Below are positions 58,701-64,000 of a stretch of DNA of 64,000 bases, piece by piece. Position numbers and translations under genes: made by a program. The first letter of the stretch is position 1. The number at the start of each line of letters is the position of its first letter. The stretch covers positions 17,893,813-17,957,812 of the forward strand of contig LS997562.1 in the NCBI GenBank assembly GCA_000469685.2. The letters run 5' to 3'. A model generated the notes under the pieces. That model was not told where the DNA came from. It searched no databases and worked only from the letters and a program-made list of their open reading frames with translations. This DNA is from Haemonchus contortus (Eukaryota; Nematoda; Chromadorea; Rhabditida; Trichostrongylidae).

Positions 58701-61458
58701 AAGTGAGCATAATAACGATTCGACAAGGGGCATTGATCCATCTTTTATGCCCAGAACTTCGCATGTCATTCGCTTACACGAATGATTGTTGCAATTTTCA
58801 ATGAAGCTCTCAGAAACTATGCTTACACTATTTAATATTTGCCACTCCACCAGCTACTTTTTTTCTGCTCTAGAGAAAGCCAATTAATCTACGCAGGAGG
58901 TGAAGATACTATTTTTAAAAGTTATAAACAGGTCGTTCAGGGATTCGGTGAGGAATTGTGCAAATTTTATGCATGGCAACTTCTCAATGCTGTGGAGGTG
59001 ACTAGTGTTTGACTTCGTTACTATTGGTATCACTTATTATGTTGAACTACCTTGTATTTTTGTGTTCTTACCAATTTAGTATCTCCATGAGCGTGGAATT
59101 ACACATCGCGACATCAAGCCGGAAAACATTTTGTGTATGACGAAAGAAGACTACACACTCGTTAAGGTGCAACGGATTCTTCAATATTTGCGATTTAGCG
59201 TTCATCAATAACGTGAGAGTGCCAAGAATCTTGAATTATTTTGAATGAACTCAGCACTGCCCGAAGATGATTATATATTTTTTGAACTATCATGACATTG
59301 TAGAATTACGTACAAATCTAGCAATTTAGCCCTGCTAGTGCCACTAATTCGTGATCAACCGCTCCTCACTTCCCCATAACTTTTGCGGCAGTGCTCTGAT
59401 CAAACTGTGACAAGATCAGCAGACAGCTCCTCCTATATTGGGCCTCCAAGCACCCAGAAGTGTCATTGATCTTTTGTTGAAAACCATGATGGATCCTGAA
59501 CCTTCGAGGATGAATAGTTCGCTATCATATCGAACCGCAATTGAAAATTAAAATAATATATATGGTAAATATATATGGTATAATATATGGTGGAGCCAAC
59601 AACTTGACTCCTCGCTACCGGTCTCTCTCGGACCCTCATGAGTGCATTTAATACAGAAACGTGTAGTGTTGTGTAATCAGCATTATTAAGGGGAACTGTA
59701 CGGGATAATCTATATGGTCTCTCGCTCGCACTTAGAACGTCACCCTTATCACTGCTTCGAGCCGCCAGGGATTCTGGTATATCCATGTGAATTCTGTCCG
59801 CCTATGATTATCTCACTTAGAATACCGTCATAACTCCACTGGGAGAATCGTTCGGCAAATTCGGAAAGCAGACTTGAGATCAGCACCTGGAAACATGCCC
59901 ATGTATTCTTTGCGCAATAATTATATTTCACCTATGAATTGCACCAAAAATCACGTCCGGGATCTCTTTAGCAAAAGTCTCAGTGTGGTATGTGTGCATA
60001 TTCGCACTTTATCCACAGTAACATGTAGCCGACAGCAAGTTCCATCTCAAGAACATAGTCAGTTTTTCCTTTCATTTTTGGAGACGGTCGGTCACTTTGA
60101 CTATGTTTCATAAGGATACACTCACTTACTAAATCAATCTATTAAGCAGCTAAATGAGAAAAAAAGAGGAAGTTACGTGATTGATCATCATTTGAGCTCC
60201 TATTCTCCGAATTGGCTAAAAAACACGACTGTCCGAGCTAAAGTAAAGGCTATCAATGAGTTCCTAGTCAGATTGGTGCCTAGCATCCACGATTGCTTTC
60301 TTCACTTCGCTGATGCCTCAACATCAGCTAGCTTGTTTCCTTCATAAATCTTCCTTACCATGTATCCTCGTACATTTTTCATCGTATTCAAATCAGAGCT
60401 GTCAGCCGGTAAGGGCGAAAGGTTGATTTGGTGCCAAATAAACCAACCCTGGATGACGTGAATCGGGGCACTATCCTGCATGAATACGAGGAAGAAGAGC
60501 ACGTCACAAATTGATCGGCGTCGGAAGATATTAGGGTATTGGTATTCACTATTCAGTAATAAACGTGACGCTTCCCAAGAATTCATTTGAACATAGATTT
60601 CAACAAAACGGAAGAAATCGTAACGAACGGCATAGATGCATCCAGTAAGGATGACGTAGCTACCACCTTTGAAGAGCGTCCAAGACAATGGACATAAAAT
60701 GTGGTCACGGTATAACGCGTACTATAATGAGAGCCATACTACATAGGAAAATTAAATGTAATCAAGCCAGCTGCTAAATTTCTGCAGGGCTATAATCCCT
60801 AATCTGAGGTCATTCATCGGTTCCACCGCGATGAAATGATGATCGAGGTGAAACATTCCTTATGCTCCAAAATTTTCACTTAGAAAAAGTTTTATGGTTA
60901 TCGAAATAGCAACTTCTTGATGAGTTGAATTAATGAGTGAATTAAGTAGTATATACAACTTTTGAAAAAGTATCTTTGAACTGACATATACCAAAGAACC
61001 AAAAGAATCACGGTTCACCTTGTTTGCGTGCATACAGTAAGATCTGCTCAAGCTTTTCAGAATAAGGAAAGCAACTGGATCAGTATATTAAAAAACCGAA
61101 GGCAGTTTCATGTTTTGGTTTCCTGTCTAGTTGCTCAAAATCCTAATGCTAGTCTTTAGCTGGCTGATTTTGGACTTGCCAAAGGAAATGAAGCTTCGAC
61201 ATTGAAAACATATTGTGGTACGCCGGCTTACATGGCACCTGAGATGATAGATAACGATCGGTTGCCTTATAATCCGAAAGTGGACATGTAGGTAAAACGC
61301 ACACGTTATTCTGTTAGTTCTTCAAATTTTATTGATTGATTCTTGAGTTGACTTTTTCAGGTGGAGTCTTGGCGTTGTCTTGTTCACAGGAATTTGTGGG
61401 TATCCTCCTTTTAGCGATGACTACGTTGATATGGATTTGAAATCCCAAATAAAAACAG
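36080..61458 (+). CDS. chk-2: CHK2-type checkpoint kinase (FHA + Ser/Thr kinase), 3' end outside window
   Basis: DNA-damage and meiotic checkpoint kinase; in C. elegans, chk-2 is needed for meiotic chromosome pairing. Confident exons: 39809-39859, 41649-41712, 41785-41917, 43522-43622, 49915-50064, 51398-51517, 58932-58997, 59080-59166, 61160-61287, 61361-61458. These join in phase. The FHA part reads RDPDVLHCFEEQF, then ISKLHFLLER, then DLSSNGTFVNKKLVGK. Kinase motifs in order: glycine loop GKGGYGV, VAVKV with the ATP lysine, alpha-C EKEVAIM, hinge YIVMELVGGGELFD, catalytic HRDIKPEN, DFG in LADFGLAK, APE in TPAYMAPEM, and DMWSLGVVLF. All catalytic residues are present. Exons 36080-36210 and 39637-39716 are likely further 5' exons. 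Subdomains X-XI and the C-terminus were not found before 64000. FHA plus this kinase type leaves little alternative, but a nematode chk-2 paralogue cannot be excluded. Confidence 0.92.
36222..39230 (-). mobile_element. Near full-length RTE retrotransposon, copy F, inactive, in chk-2 intron
   Basis: A continuous 245-codon endonuclease frame (39057-38320) has QETKGR, INTYAPKS, RCTWESPNGRTHTEIDHV and SDHRL. Downstream come the linker (LREYRTTKSLKAAEARSSIR), RT fingers (SKTILLFKKGQREGIFNYRP), palm (GQEDTISPKL, LANDIVLIS) and tail (KYRWAGHLLRRTDDRWSLRV). The endonuclease motif G-D-F-N-A is GHFNA and the RT box F-A-D-D is LAND, so both catalytic centres have lost a key aspartate. Stops and shifts separate the parts. 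The element fills the intron between the 36080-36210 and 39637-39716 exons. Confidence 0.9.
39637..39716 (+). CDS. chk-2: Candidate FHA beta-strand exon of chk-2, 3' phase unresolved
   Basis: Acceptor CCAAAACAG and donor CAG/GTTTGC. Its frame joins in phase to the 36080-36210 exon and reads LEAHVRQLATGSS then GITARDHELSSGQ. The natural continuation is the GRDPDVLHCF-like start of the exon at 39809, as FHA domains have a GR at this point. That junction (intron 39717-39808, 92 nt) leaves the frame one base off with canonical GT-AG sites, so an assembly indel, a non-canonical site or another exon order is possible. Confidence 0.45.
40122..40811 (-). other. Unassigned minus-strand open frames (94 and 121 codons)
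   Basis: Two minus-strand frames, 40811-40527 and 40487-40122. The second starts MITMVQTRQQPQTMNAESHS. They are polar, Gln/Ser/Ala-rich and gag-like in composition but have no zinc knuckle or known domain. They lie in the chk-2 intron 39860-41648 and may be transposon remains. Confidence 0.3.
41043..41444. mobile_element. Long palindromic MITE in chk-2 intron
   Basis: About 400 bp. Arms of about 190 bp start TACCCTAAAATTCCATAGAT and end in the reverse complement. The centre is ATAGAAAAATAGC / GCTATTTTTCTAT. The left and right arms differ by scattered substitutions. It ends 205 bases before the FHA exon at 41649. Confidence 0.8.
41649..43622 (+). CDS. chk-2: chk-2 FHA core and kinase glycine-loop exons
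   Basis: Three exons, 41649-41712, 41785-41917 and 43522-43622, with introns of 72 and 1604 bp. The first gives the FHA strand that ends ISKLHFLLER, equivalent to human YSKKHFRIFRE. The second carries DLSSNGTFVNK, the phosphothreonine-contacting SSNG loop. The third runs FLYEENSSKTYPAEL through the kinase start and the glycine loop GKGGYGV. The long intron holds a decayed RTE fragment on the other strand. Confidence 0.9.
42030..43200 (-). mobile_element. RTE-like retrotransposon fragment, copy G
   Basis: The minus strand reads STTILTLKKNGSVADRTSYR (RT finger block with K-K-x-G and Y-R-P) near 42140. Upstream are Arg/Lys-rich linker pieces (EKRSRKQGEAVFSILKRLRL near 42620) in broken frames. 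The 160- and 173-codon plus-strand frames over 42373-43151 are antisense to this and are not genes. Confidence 0.6.
43850..44240. repeat. Diverged repeat, copy 1 of 2
   Basis: Starts AAGGCATATTTCACGATAAA and includes TGTAGAGACAGCACTA and GCGCAATTGCAATTGCCGAA. The same order of blocks is found at 61930-62290. Type unknown; no coding. Confidence 0.5.
44880..45870 (-). mobile_element. Decayed Tc1-like transposon
   Basis: From 45870 downwards: YRQKLLRSSRGNSRLTSPNI (paired-type DNA-binding linker), later DGIEYIRRPVGK, then KHDEGNVMTWGA, matching the Tc1 block K-H-G-G-G-x-V-M-V-W-G. The C-terminal SDLDTVRFDATKMSGCC corresponds to the x-L-x-x-L-x-D-S-M-P-R-R-C end. Stops and frameshifts. Lies in the 6.3-kb chk-2 intron. 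Confidence 0.75.
46202..46767 (+). mobile_element. 566-bp mariner/Tc1 deletion derivative with TIRs
   Basis: The terminal repeats CAGGGGTGCCCAAAAAAAAG and its near-complement GGGCACCCCTG at 46767 are flanked by TA on both sides. An internal frame (46339-46740) keeps a helix-turn-helix-like segment SVITDALKTTYGISVGNKQI, and the catalytic DDE/D region is gone. A non-autonomous copy. Confidence 0.8.
46775..47590 (+). mobile_element. Tc1/mariner transposase remnant
   Basis: Broken frames keep KSGFIVDRK (HTH end), MKKFNCDAPYESRFYWHYLK (first catalytic Asp block with F-x-x-D-x-P) and FVFMQDSARFTS (second Asp). The third block is only suggested. No TIR pair found; the TIRs of the neighbouring 566-bp element end 8 bases upstream. 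Confidence 0.65.
47891..48417 (-). mobile_element. Mariner-type deletion derivative (C-terminal transposase)
   Basis: TIRs CAGGGTGACCCACATGAAGT and CACTTCATGTGGGT. The minus strand carries LPQDWAPAHSAKRMLQFCEY (second catalytic Asp) and WSILEQKACAFKHRFWEPLR. The N-terminal half is missing. The right TIR lacks its last CACCCTG and merges with an ATATATA tract before the next element. Confidence 0.75.
48427..49695 (-). mobile_element. Degenerate mariner-type element with TIRs
   Basis: 1269 bp between CAGGGTGCGCCATAAATATG and CATATTTATGGCGCACCCTG, with TA at both sides. The minus strand keeps the transposase C-terminal end in broken frames (SILERKAGASKH, later SKRLRAIIS). Its terminal CAGGGTG is shared with the neighbouring element, so the two are related families inserted next to each other. 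Confidence 0.75.
49696..49743. repeat. (TA)n microsatellite
   Basis: Alternating TA of about 48 bases with one C, starting exactly at the right TIR of the adjacent mariner-type element. The Tyr-Ile open frames it creates are artefacts. Confidence 0.9.
49915..51517 (+). CDS. chk-2: chk-2 kinase N-lobe exons (VAVK, alpha-C, hinge)
   Basis: Exons 49915-50064 (50 codons) and 51398-51517 (40 codons) are both phase 0. They carry the ATP-binding lysine in VAVKV, the alpha-C glutamate in EKEVAIM and the hinge VMELVGGGELFDRIVDE. The GGGELFD motif after the hinge is the same as in human CHK2 (EGGELFDKVV), supporting the assignment. The preceding intron (43623-49914) is 6.3 kb of DNA transposons. Confidence 0.9.
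51769..53040 (-). mobile_element. bandit-like mariner transposon, almost complete
   Basis: 1272 bp with TIR TTAGGGTGGCTCAAAAGTTT at the left and AAACTTTTGAGACACCCTAA at the right, flanked by TA. The minus-strand transposase shows the DNA-binding part CYRWYDRLSRGEFHFEEVPR, then IAQDEKWIPYVN (Asp 1), LMDNARPHHA (Asp 2) and YSPDLSPCDYY (Asp 3, DD34D). A run of eight A at 52261-52268 marks a frameshift between the first and second catalytic blocks, and the N-terminus is also broken, so it is probably inactive. Size and structure fit the hookworm element bandit (about 1.3 kb, Himar1-related); the identity was not checked against a database. Confidence 0.9.
53041..54596. other. chk-2 intron sequence without recognised element
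   Basis: Only short frames (up to 81 codons), no domain. Part of the 7.4-kb intron 51518-58931. Confidence 0.45.
54597..54731. mobile_element. Near-perfect hairpin element
   Basis: About 135 bp. The left arm AAGCGAATTAGTTCGTATGT...TTTATTTCACGGTCAGT is matched by the right arm ACTGACCGTGAAATAAA...ACTAATTCGCTT with very few mismatches and only a short loop. Probably a MITE; it would fold into a hairpin in the intron RNA. Confidence 0.75.
54732..55975. other. chk-2 intron sequence, unassigned
   Basis: Two open frames on + (55186-55443 and 55634-55888, about 85 codons) show no domain and no splice support. Confidence 0.4.
55978..58470 (+). mobile_element. Decayed RTE retrotransposon, copy H, in chk-2 intron
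   Basis: The start is preserved: MAISTFNARALAWDACIEEL, then VIGLNETRG (endonuclease Glu). Later LIVGDSNAEFIPKEK, LRGFSTIDRTHVVTGFTEV, LPFIDSKKAADG (RT block), LVRQGCITSPELYSAALKNI and FCSRLNLMKTMFM. Many stops and shifts. It lies in the same orientation as chk-2. Confidence 0.85.
58932..61458 (+). CDS. chk-2: chk-2 kinase C-lobe exons (HRD, DFG, APE)
   Basis: Exons 58932-58997, 59080-59166, 61160-61287 and 61361-61458. They encode CKFYAWQLLNAVE, YLHERGITHRDIKPEN, LADFGLAKGN through YMAPEM, and MWSLGVVLFTGICGYPPF. At 61287 the donor is GTAGGT inside an apparent ATG-TAG; splicing there restores DMW and avoids the stop. The last exon ends in phase 1 at a GTAATT donor, so more coding sequence must follow. 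Confidence 0.9.
59420..59551 (+). pseudogene. Kinase subdomain XI-like ORF inside a chk-2 intron
   Basis: Open frame following an AG, in the intron between the HRD and DFG exons. It contains SVIDLLLKTMMDPEPSRM, which fits the last conserved block of CHK2/CaMK-type kinases (a-x-DL-I-x-x-LL-x-x-DP-x-x-R). It ends at TAA 59549-59551. Its order is wrong for the host gene, where this block should follow the exon at 61361. It may be a displaced or duplicated exon, an assembly error, or chance similarity. Confidence 0.35.
60180..60690 (-). mobile_element. Tc1-like transposase C-terminal fragment
   Basis: Minus-strand frame 60688-60302 (128 codons) holds VFMQDSAPIHVIQGWFIWHQ (second catalytic Asp) and LPADSSDLNTMKNVRGYM, equivalent to the W-P-x-x-S-P-D-L-N-P-I-E-N-V-W-G block. 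The terminal Glu region is altered (KNVRG for E-N-V-W-G). Truncated; in a chk-2 intron. Confidence 0.75.
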
Positions 61459-61925
61459 GTAATTTATTTATTACCTCTCATAGAAACTTCTCTTTGACTC
61501 AAAGCACAGTCCGCAATAATTTGAGTTTTTTCGTTTTAGACAATTAGTGGGAGTACTAGTGCAGAATAGTGCAAAAGTGGCGAGAAAACGAGAAAATTGG
61601 GAGAGAGATGTAAGGCTTCAAAAGAGTAGTAAAGTTATGGGCTGGACGAGAATGTGACGACAAAAGTCGTATAGAAGAGATATTTGGGTGAGCTGTCCAA
61701 ATGTGTGTGTCATTCCGCTTAACTGGCTCCAGTAAGCTGCTTGGGTGCAACGTGTTCGTCGCGATCCGAGTTGTGCAATCTCTACAGCTTCTGCAGCGCC
61801 GTAAGAACCCGTATTCCTTGAGTGTGTACGTCGGCTAAGCGGAACACTTATTACCTCCTATCTTTTCAACTTGGCACCGTCCCTTAGGCTATTCATGGGA
61901 GGCCACCTTTCATCCTACGGACTGA
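61459..61925. other. chk-2 intron or 3' region, no exon recognised
   Basis: No segment matches the missing kinase subdomains X-XI; short frames only. Confidence 0.45.
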
Positions 61926-62295
61926 TCTGCCCTTAAAGGCATAGTTCGCGATAAAAATGACTTTTGAGATATTCCGCTAGAATGAATTCGTAGGAACCCG
62001 TGTGCCGTATACGGCGCTCTCCTACCTCAGAGCGTCCCAGACAGGGATAGATATAAAGGCTCAAAAATTGTACCGTGTATATCCTCGGACGAGCTTCACC
62101 GTCATTGTAGAGGCGGCACCAGTCGCAAGGAAGCCAATGTTGGAAAGTGTGACAACTTATGATGACCAATAGCACGACTGTGAAAGGTTGTTCTATGCAG
62201 TGCCTGCTTGAGGTAGTCTGCTTTTCGTGCAATTGCAACAACTGAAATTTCGTCCGATTACCCCCTCCATGTTATTTCCGTCATGGTAATCTCGC
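61926..62295. repeat. Diverged repeat, copy 2 of 2
   Basis: Shares ordered blocks with 43850-44240: AAGGCATAGTTCGCGATAAA, CGAGCTTCACCGTCATTGTA, GTGCAATTGCAACAACTGAA. The 84- and 102-codon minus frames over it are probably not genes. Confidence 0.5.
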
Positions 62296-63419
62296 CCAAC
62301 TCCGACCGCAAAACGTATGCCCCACTGACAACTGCGACGTTCGCGTGCGACGGCTGCCGACATCCAACGGACGCGCGGAACGAAGCGTCGAGCCTTGACA
62401 GTTTGGTAGGGGAGGTGACGGTAGATGTTTGGTGAATTGACAACCACCTACCAATTGAATCCTACCACCTCAAGAATTTGCAATATAGCTTTGACTCTGT
62501 GATATATAATGTTTCATGCGACAAGACGGGTGCAGGGAAATGCAGGGACAGGGACCTATTAAAGGCTCTGCATCGTGGGAAGTTGAAAGTTAAGTGCAGT
62601 TCTAGATATTAGATTTTAGTAATGATATATCTCTAAAGAAAAGTTCCACTTATAGTGACATCTGATAATGATGCAATTATCACTCGACAAAATTTGTGAA
62701 TACCATGCAAGGCTTTAGTTGCCTACAGCTGAACTTTTGATAGACGATTATTTTTAAGATCAAGAACAACAGATCGAGATTTCTAATCATGGCACAAGCA
62801 TCGGCACGTACTGAATGCTACTTGCTCTGCGATGTTAATCCTGTAACAAATTTTGTATTCAGAGAAGTATCATTTGTTTCGAAAGAGTAGGCGTTTAGCC
62901 ATTCAAAACAACTCTCTCATAAGAAAGAGAGAAGTCTGGTGATAGCCGTGGGCCCTGATTAATGTATTATAGGTGGTAAAAATAAGCAAGTGACGTTTTG
63001 TTTCGTTCACAACTCAGGGCCTCATTCCAGGGCGCCTTGTCTTCCATAACCAATGGAAGAACGTGACTCTAGAAACGCAATTTGTCATAAAATCGATGCT
63101 CAAAATAGACGTGAGTGACTTTCATGGACATTTCTAGGCCACCTTGCTTTTACTTTGATAGGCTATCTTTATAAAATTCTACAATTTGAGTTATAAGAAA
63201 TGGAAGGTTTACCAAATACTCGAGGACGTATGACAAAAAATTCAACGAACACTTTTTAAATTATGTACATTTTATTCTTATTTATTTCATTATATGTTTA
63301 GTCGTTTTTTTTTGAGTAATCGATCCTCTTCGAGATGCTTTCCGCATTCGATTTTCAAACGAAATTGTGGCGGCCCCTTAATGTGCGTGCTTGTACAACG
63401 AGCATTAGTGTTCTCGCGA
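62296..63419. other. No recognisable gene
   Basis: AT-rich sequence; no exon of chk-2 or transposon domain seen. Confidence 0.4.
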
Positions 63420-63505
63420 TTCACAAGTCTGTGCTTTCATCCTCCTAGGCAGTCTGGTACTACGTGATCGACTTAGGAAGCATGGAAGGCTTCTGTTAAA
63501 ATGAT
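63420..63505 (-). mobile_element. tRNA-SINE core fragment
   Basis: Plus-strand CACAAGTCTGTGCTTTCATC then CTCCTAGGCAGTC and GATCGACTTAGGAAGCATGG, matching in order the pieces that flank the inverted-repeat element at 11536/13494. Confidence 0.5.
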
Positions 63506-63714
63506 GCTTGAGAAGTCATGATGGCAATCAAAAAAGGCTACGTCAGGAGAGTGCGGCAGTTGAACACTGTTACCAGCCGATCCCGGTCATTTTTGATCTG
63601 GTCTCTGAGAAGAAATTTTGATGCGTGTTGTCGTGCTATAAGTACAGTTGTGATGGAGTATTTCTCTACCTACGTTGGCTAATGTTTCACTTACATTTTT
63701 ACCAGTTGGGCTAT

Positions 63715-64000
63715 GCAGGTAACGCGTGCATTATATTTCTACGACCGCTCATCTACGATGGAGTCATTCAACGGAATGTTGAATTATCAGAATAAGATGC
63801 TTCAAAACCATCTGCTCGTCTTATTTTATTTGCGCAGAATTGTTAGTGGTCGACTATAGCCCCGTCCACCTCAATGCGGACCCTTCTCACTATAAAAATG
63901 ACCGCCATTACTTCAACTGGTTCTGACCATTTGCTTCGCATTCTAGAGAGTTTTTAAGCAGATATGGATTTCTCGTCTTAGCCTCGCCCCCCTGTGCTAA
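63715..64000. repeat. CGCCCAC-type interspersed repeat, second locus
   Basis: GTAACGCGTGCATTATATTT, TCATCTACGATGGAGTCATT, then units with ATAGCCCCGTCCACCTCAAT and TTAGCCTCGCCCCCC. Same order as 31231-32330. Runs off the window edge. Confidence 0.6.

Noticed and set aside
18166..61458. CTNNBL1 and chk-2 as one operon
   Set aside because: The gap of about 6 kb filled with repeats is far longer than nematode operon spacing (usually about 100 bp).

Overview
The window looks like nuclear DNA of a parasitic strongylid nematode, most likely a hookworm (Ancylostoma/Necator type). The evidence is small, heavily spliced exons with U-rich acceptors (TTTTCAG, TTTTTAG), a mariner element of the hookworm 'bandit' type, many decayed RTE-clade retrotransposons, and several tRNA-derived SINEs and fold-back elements. 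Genus is inferred from element and gene style, not from a database search.

Two host genes can be reconstructed, both on the + strand. (1) 18166-29890 is a complete 14-exon gene for the nuclear ARM-repeat protein CTNNBL1 (beta-catenin-like protein 1, a partner of the PRP19/CDC5L spliceosomal complex). All exon phases fit and the product is 547 aa. (2) From about 36080 to beyond the right edge lies a CHK2-type checkpoint kinase (chk-2): a Ser/Thr-rich TQ-containing N-terminus, an FHA domain, and a kinase domain through subdomain IX (last exon seen ends at 61458). It is stretched over at least 25 kb because its introns are filled with transposons. The two genes are about 6 kb apart, so they do not look like one operon.

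Region by region: 1-18 kb has no recognisable host gene. It holds RTE remains (1.6-3.8, 5.0-7.2, 7.3-7.7 and 9.6-11.0 kb), a GC-rich palindromic MITE (1.2 kb), a 2-kb inverted-repeat element inserted in a tRNA-SINE (11.5-13.5 kb), a GC-rich interspersed repeat array (14-17 kb) and a CTGT microsatellite (15.8 kb). 18.1-29.9 kb is CTNNBL1. 30-36 kb is mostly repeats plus an RTE fragment. 36-61.5 kb is chk-2 with nested RTE copies (36.2-39.2, 42.0-43.2, 56.0-58.5 kb), Tc1/mariner-family elements (44.9-45.9, 46.2-49.7, 51.8-53.0, 60.2-60.7 kb) and two palindromic elements (41.0-41.4, 54.6-54.7 kb). 61.5-64 kb is repeats; the last chk-2 exons must lie further right or were not recognised.

I found no prokaryote-style system, CRISPR array, tRNA or rRNA gene. 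The best second-look items are the nested inverted-repeat element with its SINE host, the out-of-order kinase subdomain XI-like ORF inside a chk-2 intron, the unresolved splice phase in the FHA domain, and the near-complete palindromes.
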